Source of the DNA: Thermoplasmata archaeon
GTDB lineage: Archaea > Thermoplasmatota > Thermoplasmata > Lutacidiplasmatales > UBA184
DNA: 5,722 nt
NCBI GenBank assembly: GCA_030038885.1
Contig: JASHQY010000151.1
Location: 1-5,722 of the forward strand
Direction of reading: 5' to 3'
The notes below the pieces were generated by a model. That model was not told the DNA's origin and searched no databases. It worked only from the letters and a program-made list of their open reading frames with translations. Below are positions 1 through 4,790 of the stretch, piece after piece; positions within the stretch are counted from its first letter, which is position 1, and each line of letters begins with the position of its first letter. A program made the position numbers and the translations under genes.

Positions 1-104
1 CAGGGACGTCCGTAGGCGGTGGCCCGTGCGAGCAGGTGAAAGCCCGCGCGACGTCCAAGGAACCGGACCACTACGACGGACGACCATCCGCAACGGCTGA
101 CGCC

Positions 105-122
105 CCGGCGGTTGCCCGCCGG
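105..122. repeat. GC-rich hairpin (7-bp stem, 4-nt loop)
   Basis: CCGGCGG at 105-111 and CCGCCGG at 116-122 form a perfect stem around the loop TTGC. No T-tract follows directly, only a weak pyrimidine-rich stretch near 148-161. It could belong to a structured transcript or to the 3' end of an upstream plus-strand gene; the sequence does not decide. Confidence 0.35.
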
Positions 123-461
123 AGCGGCCAGGTGACAGCAGTACGCCCCATTCTTCCTTCGCGCGGCTCCGTTGGACCTGGATCTGCGCGCGAAGGAGCT
201 GCCGAAGCGCGGGATCGTCCAAGGAGCAACCCGTCCCGGATTGGACGGCCAACCCCGCCGCGATCGCCCGCCGGAGCTCCGGATAGACCTTGGCCCGGGG
301 CAGCGGAGCCACCGGGGCCACGCGATACCCGCTCACCGGGACCGCCGAGGACGCAAGCACCCCCCCGCGTCCGTAGCCGGGTCCTGCTTCCACCGAATCG
401 CTCCAGGGCGGAATCAGTGCGGACGGGGCTCGTTCGGTCGTACTCCAGGACGGCCCGTTGC

Positions 462-480
462 GGTTACCTGAGTGGTAACC
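462..480. promoter_or_regulatory. Perfect operator-like palindrome GGTTACC-N5-GGTAACC
   Basis: Two perfect 7-base arms (462-468 and 474-480) flank the spacer TGAGT. The size and symmetry suit a dimeric winged-helix regulator, and the site lies about 175 bases upstream of the regulator gene at 655. The first 13 bases match 10 of 13 bases of a second, imperfect dyad beside that gene's TATA box (602-617). That it is an operator is inferred from symmetry and position only. Confidence 0.35.
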
Positions 481-511
481 AGGGCCCGGGCTGGGCTCCC
501 AAAACCGTGGG

Positions 512-534
512 CAGCGGTCGGCGGCCCACCGCTG
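512..534. repeat. Inverted repeat CAGCGGT-N9-ACCGCTG
   Basis: Arms of 7 bases at 512-518 and 528-534 are perfect complements around a 9-base loop. At this GC content about two such repeats per 600 bases are expected by chance, so it is listed for completeness rather than as a proven site. Confidence 0.25.
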
Positions 535-561
535 GGACCGCCTCCCTTCACTCCCCTTCGG

Positions 562-599
562 CCGGTCCACGGGCACGCGGACACTTTCCTAAGGACCGG
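562..599. repeat. Inverted repeat CCGGTCC-N24-GGACCGG upstream of the regulator promoter
   Basis: Arms at 562-568 and 593-599 are perfect complements separated by 24 bases. The right arm ends just before the dyad and TATA box of the regulator operon. It may be regulatory or a chance repeat in GC-rich sequence. Confidence 0.25.
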
Positions 600-601
600 T
601 A

Positions 602-617
602 GGTTAACTTTGTGAAC
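602..617. promoter_or_regulatory. Imperfect dyad GTTAAC-TTT-GTGAAC adjoining the TATA box
   Basis: The half sites at 603-608 and 612-617 match as inverted repeats at 5 of 6 positions. The dyad ends two bases before the purine-rich BRE-like stretch, so a protein bound here could affect TBP/TFB loading. The sequence GGTTA-C-T--GTG is shared with the palindrome at 462-480, suggesting two sites for one regulator, most simply the adjacent winged-helix protein. This is inference from sequence resemblance. Confidence 0.35.
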
Positions 618-618
618 T

Positions 619-632
619 CAAAAGTGTATAAA
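619..632 (+). promoter_or_regulatory. Archaeal promoter (BRE plus TATA box) of the regulator-SDR-QueA-like operon
   Basis: A purine-rich BRE-like stretch, CAAAAG at 619-624, precedes TATAAA at 627-632. The box centre is 25.5 nt upstream of the ATG at 655, the spacing expected between an archaeal TATA box and its transcription start. The transcript would therefore begin at or next to the start codon and be leaderless. The AT-rich island stands out sharply from its GC-rich surroundings. Confidence 0.7.
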
Positions 633-654
633 CGTGGGGTCGCTCGCGGGAGCG

Positions 655-1314
655 ATGACGTCCGCTCCGGAGTCCCGCCCTCCGGGATTCTCCTCGGCCA
701 AGCGCGAGCTCTTGCTCCTCCTCAAGCAGCGGCCCGGGGTCTCCCTCGCGGAGATTGCGACCCAGCGGCAGATCTCGAAGGTCGCGGCCCTCCACCACCT
801 CGCCGCGCTCGAGGACCAGGGGCTCGTCGAGCGGTCCTACGAGCGCCGCTCCGTGGGCCGCCCGGCCGTGCACTTTCGGCTGAGCGAGAAGTCGGCGGGC
901 ATCTTCCCCCAGGCGTACACCCAGGTGTCCCTCTCGGCGCTCGACTACATCGAGCGCCACCTGGGCCGCGCCGCGGTCGTCGGGATGCTCCAGGAACGCT
1001 CCCACGAGGTCGCGGACCGGAACCGTCCCCGCCTCGCGGCGCCCCGGCTGCGCGACCGGGTCGCGGAGCTCGCGCAGCTCCGCTCGGAGGGGGGCTACAT
1101 GGCCGAGGTCGGCGGCCGGCGCGGCACGGCCGTGGAACTGCGCGAACACAATTGCCCGATCCTCGCGATCGCCGGCCGCTACCCCGAGGCGTGCGAGGTC
1201 GAGCGCCGGATGTTCGAGTCGATGCTCCGGGCGAAGGTCGACACGTCGCACCGGGTCGTCGCGGGAGACCCGGTCTGCCGCTTCCTGATCCGGCCGCGTC
1301 GGGACTCCCCATGA
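655..1314 (+). CDS. SufR-like winged-helix transcriptional regulator (COG2345/ArsR-DeoR type) with C-terminal cysteines
   Basis: A 219-residue DNA-binding regulator. A winged helix-turn-helix spans about residues 13-78: SLAEIA at 30-35, a recognition helix around 40-52 (SKVAALHHL) and a wing containing SVGRPAVHF at 66-74. The C-terminal half carries HNC at 165-167 and further cysteines at 180 and 208, with FLI after the last. This is the arrangement of SufR-like regulators, where such cysteines hold an Fe-S cluster. From memory SufR has four, spaced roughly CX12CX13CX14C; here the first gap is exactly 12, but the third cysteine is missing (Lys194 at the expected place), so cluster binding is uncertain. 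I prefer ATG 655 over the in-frame GTG 634 because the GTG lies only two bases past the TATA box, upstream of the expected transcript start. The stop overlaps the SDR start as ATGA. It is likely autoregulatory and probably senses redox or Fe-S status. Confidence 0.85.
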   Translation: MTSAPESRPPGFSSAKRELLLLLKQRPGVSLAEIATQRQISKVAALHHLAALEDQGLVERSYERRSVGRPAVHFRLSEKSAGIFPQAYTQVSLSALDYIERHLGRAAVVGMLQERSHEVADRNRPRLAAPRLRDRVAELAQLRSEGGYMAEVGGRRGTAVELREHNCPILAIAGRYPEACEVERRMFESMLRAKVDTSHRVVAGDPVCRFLIRPRRDSP

Positions 1315-2063
1315 CCCCCCGGCGCCGGACACCCGCGCCGGCTCCGCGCCGATCGGCCGTCGTGACCGGGGCCAGCCGGGGTCTCGGGGCGGTCGTCGCG
1401 CGGCTGCTCGCCGGGGAGGGCTACGACCTGGTCCTCGTCGCCCGCCACCCGCGCCCCCTGCGCGCGCTCGCCGACCAGGTTCGCGCGTTCGGGGGTCGGA
1501 TCGTCGAGGTCCCGGGCGACGTGACCGACGCGCGGCTGCGCCAGCGCGTGCGCCGGGCCGTCGAGCGGGTCGGGGGGCTCGACCTTCTCGTGAACAACGC
1601 CTCCGAGCTCGGGCCGTCGCCCCTCCCTCCGCTCACCGAGGCGCCGCTCGGACCGCTCGAGCGGGTCTACCGGGTCAACGTGGTCGCTCCGATCGCGCTC
1701 GTACGGGCCCTCGCCCCCGCGCTGCGCCGTCGCCACGGGCTGGTCGTCAACGTCTCGAGCGACGCGGCGGTCGGAGGGTACCCCGGCTGGGGCATCTACG
1801 GCGCGAGCAAGGCGGCGCTCGACCTCGTCTCCCTGACGCTGGCCCACGAGCTCGAGCGCGCCGGCGTCTCCGTGGTCGCGGTGGACCCCGGGGACATGCG
1901 AACGGCGATGCACCAGGCCGCCTACCCGGGAGAGGACATCTCCGATCGACCGCTGCCCGACGTCACGCTTCCGTTCTGGGCGTGGCTCCTGGGACAGCCG
2001 CACGGCGAGATCGCCGGCCACCGGTTCCGGGCGCAATCCGAGCGCTGGGGGGCGGACGCGTGA
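1311..2063 (+). CDS. Short-chain dehydrogenase/reductase (classical SDR, NAD(P)-dependent)
   Basis: A 250-residue Rossmann-fold oxidoreductase. The cofactor motif TGASRGLG is at 19-26, and Arg45 after the second strand suggests NADPH preference. An acidic adenine-binding site (GDVTD) is at 69-73, NNAS at 95-98 (usually NNAG), and the active-site Asn at 123. Catalytic Ser150 lies 13 residues before Tyr163 of the YGASK motif, with Lys167, and Pro-Gly is at 193-194. All catalytic residues are present and the length is normal. The C-terminal segment resembles SDRs whose substrate is unknown, so I assign none. The ATG at 1311 overlaps the regulator's stop (ATGA), with no clear ribosome site of its own, so translation is probably coupled. 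Its own stop overlaps the next gene as GTGA. The substrate may be tied to the product of the following QueA-like protein. Confidence 0.9.
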   Translation: MTPRRRTPAPAPRRSAVVTGASRGLGAVVARLLAGEGYDLVLVARHPRPLRALADQVRAFGGRIVEVPGDVTDARLRQRVRRAVERVGGLDLLVNNASELGPSPLPPLTEAPLGPLERVYRVNVVAPIALVRALAPALRRRHGLVVNVSSDAAVGGYPGWGIYGASKAALDLVSLTLAHELERAGVSVVAVDPGDMRTAMHQAAYPGEDISDRPLPDVTLPFWAWLLGQPHGEIAGHRFRAQSERWGADA

Positions 2064-3103
2064 CCGGCTCCGACCTCGACTTCGTCCGGCCGCGCGAGCT
2101 CGACGCGACCAGGCCGCCCGAATCCCGGGGACTCGCCCGCGACGGCGTTCGTCTGCTGGTCACCGACGGGGCCGGGTCCCGCCACTTCGCCTTCCGCCAG
2201 CTGCCCGAGCTCCTCGCGCCGGGCGACCTCCTGGTCGTCAACGAGAGCGCGACCCTGCCGGCCAGCTTGCCGGTCCGTAGCCCGACGGGCGAGCTGCGGC
2301 TCAACGTATCGACGCGCTACGGGGGCGACGTCTGGCTCGCCGAGCCGCGGTACGGGATCGCCGCGCCGGGTCCCGTGCCGCTGGACCCGACCGCCCCGCT
2401 CGTCACCCGGTCGGCCCGGTTCCATCCGATCGGGCCCTATCCGGGCATCGCGCGGCTCTGGTTCTTCCGCGCCGAGGGCGACGTCGCCGCCGCGATGGCC
2501 GAGGTCGGGACCCCGATCCGGTACGGCTACGTGGGAGCGGCCTTTCCGCTCGCGGCGTACCAGACGGTCTTCGCGCGGGTACCCGGCAGCGCCGAGATGC
2601 CGAGCGCCGGTCGGCCGTTCACCGCTCGGGTCCTCCGGGACCTCCGACGGTGCGGGATCTCGATCGCGCCGATCGTGCTCCACACCGGCGTCTCGAGCCT
2701 CGAGGCGAGCCCCGACGGGGGCGAGCTCCCGCCGGTGTACCCCGAGCCGTTCGACGTGCCGGCGGCGACCGCCGACCGGATCAACCTCGCGCACGCGCAG
2801 GGACATCGCGTCGTCGCGGTCGGCACGACCGTCCTGCGCGCGGTCGAGACGGCGTGGGACGGCGGCCGGGTGGTCCCCCGGCGGGGGTTCACCTGCGTGA
2901 CGCTCGGGCCGGACCGACCGGTCCGGTCGGTCGAGGGGCTCGTGACCGGATTCCACGATCCGCGGACCTCGCACCTCTCGCTCCTCTTCGGGTTCGCCGG
3001 GACGGATCGCGTGCGGGCCGCGTACCGGGACGCGGTCCGCGAGCGGTACCTCTGGCACGAGTTCGGCGACAGCCACCTGCTCTGGCGCCCGCCCGCGGCC
3101 TGA
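2060..3103 (+). CDS. Divergent QueA-like protein (S-adenosylmethionine:tRNA ribosyltransferase-isomerase family)
   Basis: A 347-residue cytoplasmic protein, close to the usual QueA length. Genuine QueA moves the ribosyl part of S-adenosylmethionine onto 7-aminomethyl-7-deazaguanine in tRNA, making epoxyqueuosine. Family landmarks appear in order: PGDLLVVNES at 54-63, YQTVFAR at 167-173, PSAGRPFT at 181-188, LHTG at 207-210, AVGTTVLRAVE at 253-263, GLVTGFHDPRTSH at 293-305, FGFAG at 310-314 and FGD at 335-337. Several signature residues differ from canonical QueA as I recall it: PTAGLHFT, the HxMHxE segment and NFHLPxS are altered or gone. The GFHDP version resembles QueA-like proteins of actinobacteria. 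Most archaea make archaeosine, so a queuosine role is doubtful. The GTG start at 2060 overlaps the SDR stop (GTGA), follows a G-rich stretch, and gives the conserved N-terminus (DLDFVRP). I am sure of the family, unsure of the reaction. Confidence 0.85.
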   Translation: MTGSDLDFVRPRELDATRPPESRGLARDGVRLLVTDGAGSRHFAFRQLPELLAPGDLLVVNESATLPASLPVRSPTGELRLNVSTRYGGDVWLAEPRYGIAAPGPVPLDPTAPLVTRSARFHPIGPYPGIARLWFFRAEGDVAAAMAEVGTPIRYGYVGAAFPLAAYQTVFARVPGSAEMPSAGRPFTARVLRDLRRCGISIAPIVLHTGVSSLEASPDGGELPPVYPEPFDVPAATADRINLAHAQGHRVVAVGTTVLRAVETAWDGGRVVPRRGFTCVTLGPDRPVRSVEGLVTGFHDPRTSHLSLLFGFAGTDRVRAAYRDAVRERYLWHEFGDSHLLWRPPAA

Positions 3104-3164
3104 GCGGGCCGCCGTCCGACGCGCGGGGCCCGGCCCCGACGGGCGCGCGGCGGCGTCGGGGGCG

Positions 3165-3186
3165 GACCCCGGCCTCTCCCGGGGTC
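3165..3186. terminator. Stem-loop between convergent genes (8-bp stem, 6-nt loop)
   Basis: GACCCCGG at 3165-3172 pairs perfectly with CCGGGGTC at 3179-3186 around CCTCTC, and the right arm runs into the stop codon of the MoaD-like gene. A second small stem, GGGGC-CCG-GCCCC, lies at 3125-3137. Position between convergent genes suggests transcription end or transcript protection. There is no T-tract, which archaeal termination usually uses, so the role is tentative. Confidence 0.3.
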
Positions 3187-3454
3187 ACCCGCCCTGGATC
3201 GAGTGGAGGAACTGGACCTCGTCCCTCGGGCGGAGCTCGAGCGATCCGGCCCGCTCGCGGTCGATCGCTTCGCCGTTCACGAAGACCTTGACGAACGGCC
3301 GGATCGTTCGGGTCTCGTCGCGCAGCCGGAAGCGAAGGCGCGGGAACCGGGATTCGAGATCGTCGAGCAGCCCGGCGACCGTGGTCGCCGATGCCGTGAG
3401 CCGACGCCGCGGAGCGAACTGCGCGAGCATCGCGTCGAGATAGACTTCGACCAA
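3185..3454 (-). CDS. MoaD/ThiS-family beta-grasp sulfur carrier or SAMP-like ubiquitin-fold protein
   Basis: An 89-residue ubiquitin-fold protein ending in Gly88-Gly89, the C-terminal pair that an E1-like enzyme adenylates so that the protein can carry sulfur (molybdopterin, thiamine or tRNA thiolation) or be attached to targets as an archaeal SAMP. The pattern is typical of the family: a first strand (VEVYLDAML), a helix at about 25-37, VKVFVNGEAI at 55-64, and a final DEVQFLHSIQGG at 78-89. The start is taken as TTG 3454, since an in-frame TAG lies further upstream at 3486-3484 and the internal ATG (residue 9) would remove the first strand. It has only one lysine (Lys56). No E1, MoaE or ThiG partner is in the window, so carrier and modifier roles cannot be told apart. 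Confidence 0.85.
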   Translation of the reverse strand: MVEVYLDAMLAQFAPRRRLTASATTVAGLLDDLESRFPRLRFRLRDETRTIRPFVKVFVNGEAIDRERAGSLELRPRDEVQFLHSIQGG

Positions 3455-3484
3455 CCGACGCCCCCTTGGGGAGACGTGCGGTCG

Positions 3485-3492
3485 CTACTTAT
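3485..3492 (-). promoter_or_regulatory. TATA-like box for the MoaD-like gene
   Basis: On the minus strand the sequence reads CGATAAGTAG. Its centre is about 34 nt upstream of the TTG start, placing transcription start near 3462 and giving a leader of roughly 8 nt. It is a weaker match than the box at 627-632. Confidence 0.4.
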
Positions 3493-3504
3493 CGCCGGCG
3501 CGTG

Positions 3505-3521
3505 CGGCGCCCGGAGCGCCG
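3505..3521. repeat. Dyad CGGCGC-CCGGA-GCGCCG between divergent promoters
   Basis: Perfect 6-base arms (3505-3510 and 3516-3521) lie in the 124-base divergent gap between the MoaD-like gene and the 91-residue gene, between their TATA boxes. It may be a shared operator, but a GC-rich 6-base dyad is easily produced by chance. Confidence 0.2.
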
Positions 3522-3548
3522 ACGGACGCACCGTGGCCCCCGGTCACC

Positions 3549-3556
3549 ATTTAATT
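3549..3556 (+). promoter_or_regulatory. TATA box for the 91-residue gene, leaderless spacing
   Basis: ATTTAATT is an isolated AT-rich octamer in GC-rich sequence, centred 26.5 nt before the ATG at 3579. This is the distance from an archaeal TATA box to the transcription start, so the mRNA probably begins at the start codon. Confidence 0.65.
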
Positions 3557-3578
3557 CCGCCGGGGCTCCCCCGGGCCG

Positions 3579-3854
3579 ATGGAAGACCGTGCCGAGCTCG
3601 GTCGGGTGGTGTTCGGCGAGACCGTCGTGACGCTGACCCGCGACCTGTCGGTCATGAACCCGAACCTCGTCACCGGGTCGATGGGCCTCGTCGTCGGCAA
3701 GCTCGCGAACTACACGCTCAAGGTCGCGTTCCCCCAGGTGACGGTCGGCGTGAACTGGAAGGACTGCGACATCGTCCCCGGGAAGAAGGGGATGCCGACC
3801 CTCGCCGACCAGCCGCGGGTCATCCCGAAGCCCCGGACGATGGGCGAGGAGTAG
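3579..3854 (+). CDS. Small protein of unknown function, possible SH3-like beta-barrel
   Basis: A 91-residue protein that I do not recognise. A well-spaced TATA box supports expression from ATG 3579, and coding-like GC bias supports a real gene. Residues 15-66 look like a small all-beta unit: TVVTLTRDL at 15-23, then GSMGLVVGKL at 33-42, LKVAF at 47-51, VTVGVNW at 54-60 and DCDIV at 62-66. This rhythm (strand, turn, Gly-x-x-Gly-hydrophobic, valine-rich strands) resembles SH3/KOW-type barrels and short DUF4926-like proteins. That is a fold guess, not a homology claim. The tail from 67 on is rich in Pro, Lys and Arg and probably flexible. There is no signal peptide or membrane segment and only one cysteine (Cys63). 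It converges with the HAD gene with only 9 bases between the two stops. Confidence 0.75.
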   Translation: MEDRAELGRVVFGETVVTLTRDLSVMNPNLVTGSMGLVVGKLANYTLKVAFPQVTVGVNWKDCDIVPGKKGMPTLADQPRVIPKPRTMGEE

Positions 3855-3863
3855 GCTCGGAGA

Positions 3864-4652
3864 TCACCGGGCGATCGGCAGGAGCTTCGCCAGCTCCGGC
3901 ACGAGGTCGGGCAGCCGTGCGATCGTGAGCTCGGGGCCGCGCGCGCCGGGAGCCGCCGGGGCGAACCGCTCCTGGTACGCGGCCGCGTAGTAGGCGTGCA
4001 GGCCCGTGAAGAGGACGCCCGCCCGGAACCCCGCGCGGTGCGCCCCCTCGATGTCCGGCCAGCCGTCGCCCACGTGGATCGCCGACGCCGGGTCCCCGCC
4101 GAGCGCGTCGAGCGCGACCCGGAAGATCTCGGGGGCCGGCTTCGCCCACGGCAGCTCATCGCTGAAGACGTAGGTCTCGATCAGCGGGCCGAACCCGATC
4201 CGCTCAAGGATCGGTCGGAGGAGGCGGCCGGGCTCGCCGACGGTGTTGGACACGAGGCCGACGCGGTAGCCGAGCGAGCGCACGTCGCGCAGCACCGCCA
4301 CGGCCGTCGGCTCGGCCCGGAACGGGGTCGCGGCGAGGAGCGCGGAGATCGCCCGCTCGTAGGCGCCGGGCGCGACCACGCGGCCGGTCGCGCGGGCCGC
4401 CTCGGCAATCTGCTGCTCCGGGGTCACGGTGCGCCCCGCGTGGGCGGCCTCGACCGCCCGGAGGCTCGCAGCCTCGACCTGGGCCTGGAGCTCGGCGGTC
4501 GAGGCTCTCGGCCGGCCGGGCTCGCTCGGGGAGCGTTCGAGCACGTCGACCGCGGCCCCGACCAGCCGCGCCATGTACCGCGACTCCGCCTCCGGAGGGA
4601 GGTAGACCAGCGTATGCCAGAGGTCGAAGGTCACGGTCGACGGGACGCCCAT
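3864..4652 (-). CDS. HAD-superfamily hydrolase, subfamily IA
   Basis: A 262-residue haloacid-dehalogenase-type hydrolase. Motif I is FDLWHTL at 9-15, with nucleophile Asp10; motif II is LVSN with Ser135; motif III is Lys171 in AKPAPEIF; motif IV is GDGWPD at 195-200. A helical cap lies between about 20 and 110, rich in Ala, Glu and Arg, as in type I cap (subfamily IA) enzymes. The second Asp of the usual phosphatase signature DxDxT is replaced by Trp12. Phosphatases normally use that Asp as acid/base, so ordinary phosphatase chemistry is not certain, although FDLWxTL variants are known in the family. The start is ATG 4652, which begins two residues before the first strand. Substrate is unknown: a small phosphorylated metabolite or a dehalogenase-like reaction are both possible. 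It is divergent from purT and shares a repeat-bearing intergenic region. Confidence 0.88.
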   Translation of the reverse strand: MGVPSTVTFDLWHTLVYLPPEAESRYMARLVGAAVDVLERSPSEPGRPRASTAELQAQVEAASLRAVEAAHAGRTVTPEQQIAEAARATGRVVAPGAYERAISALLAATPFRAEPTAVAVLRDVRSLGYRVGLVSNTVGEPGRLLRPILERIGFGPLIETYVFSDELPWAKPAPEIFRVALDALGGDPASAIHVGDGWPDIEGAHRAGFRAGVLFTGLHAYYAAAYQERFAPAAPGARGPELTIARLPDLVPELAKLLPIAR

Positions 4653-4682
4653 GCGCTCTCGGAGCGGTTCGAGGCGACCGAG

Positions 4683-4690
4683 CGTATAAC
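4683..4690 (-). promoter_or_regulatory. TATA-like box for the HAD gene
   Basis: The minus strand reads CCGTTATACGC. The centre lies about 34 nt before the ATG at 4652, giving a transcription start near 4661 and a leader of about 9 nt. It is the only AT-rich stretch near this start. Confidence 0.5.
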
Positions 4691-4760
4691 GGACCGCTCC
4701 CGGGGCGCGGGCCGGAGACGGGCCCCTCCGGACCCTCCCGAGCCCGGGGGGAGGCGGAGG

Positions 4761-4766
4761 ATTATT
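4761..4766 (+). promoter_or_regulatory. TATA-like box for purT, leaderless spacing
   Basis: ATTATT follows a purine-rich stretch (GGCGGAGG, BRE-like) and is centred 27.5 nt before the purT ATG. A purine-rich GGAGG at 4770-4774 is too far (16 nt) to be a standard ribosome site, although GGGGGAG at 4781-4787 might serve weakly. Confidence 0.45.
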
Positions 4767-4790
4767 GTCGGAGGAGCGGTGGGGGAGCCG

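Larger units (their letters stand above)
1..588 (-). other. Long stop-free minus-strand frame, possible partial or decayed gene; otherwise intergenic
   Basis: No recognisable gene lies in the first 600 bases. One minus-strand frame is free of stops from 588 to the window edge (196 codons), with possible GTG starts at 576, 570, 393 and 360 and no ATG before about position 86. The best stretch, about 420 down to 135, reads like protein (for example VYPELRRAIAAGLAV, then DDPALRQLL). By hand count over about 94 codons its GC is near 76%, 56% and 77% at codon positions 1, 2 and 3. That is the coding pattern, but the third position is clearly less GC-rich than in the neighbouring genes. I recognise no family. 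Below about 120 this frame loses quality and another minus frame looks better, which would fit a frameshift. Opposite-strand frames are open too, as is common at this GC, so a decayed gene, a transferred fragment or plain intergenic sequence are all possible. Confidence 0.25.
4661..4780. repeat. Three copies of GGAGCGGT in the HAD/purT divergent promoter region
   Basis: The octamer occurs at 4661-4668 and 4773-4780 on the plus strand and inverted at 4693-4700. The first and third copies form an 8-bp inverted repeat with a 24-base gap that encloses the TATA-like box of the HAD gene. The copies at 4661 and 4773 lie 8 and 10 nt upstream of the two start codons. A shared regulator site is possible, but at this base composition one such octamer match is expected by chance. 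Confidence 0.3.

Noticed and set aside
1..60. CGTCCGTAGGCGG resembles a segment of 16S rRNA.
   Set aside because: The match ends after about a dozen bases and the following sequence does not fit rRNA.
52..225. Ten-base direct repeat CGTCCAAGGA at 52-61 and 216-225, considered as a mobile-element target repeat.
   Set aside because: About one such repeat is expected by chance in 600 GC-rich bases, and no transposase or terminal inverted repeats accompany it.
455..540. Possible tRNA: GTTACCTGAGTGGTAACC looks like a D-arm followed by a five-pair stem.
   Set aside because: The anticodon loop has no U33 and there is no T-arm or acceptor stem. The palindrome is better read as a dyad.
370..595. Possible RNase P RNA on the minus strand: AGGAAAG near 590 and GGACCCGGCTAC near 385 resemble its conserved 5' and 3' elements.
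   Set aside because: The segments do not form the expected helix P4, the spacing of the other conserved regions is wrong, and the ACAGAA and GGUAAG-type elements are absent.
36..602. 188-codon plus-strand open frame.
   Set aside because: Its product is overloaded with Arg, Pro, Gly and Ala with no fold-like pattern, typical of an antisense or non-coding frame at high GC.
604..1332. Minus-strand open frame of 242 codons opposite the regulator.
   Set aside because: It lies antisense to a gene with clear motifs and has no family features.
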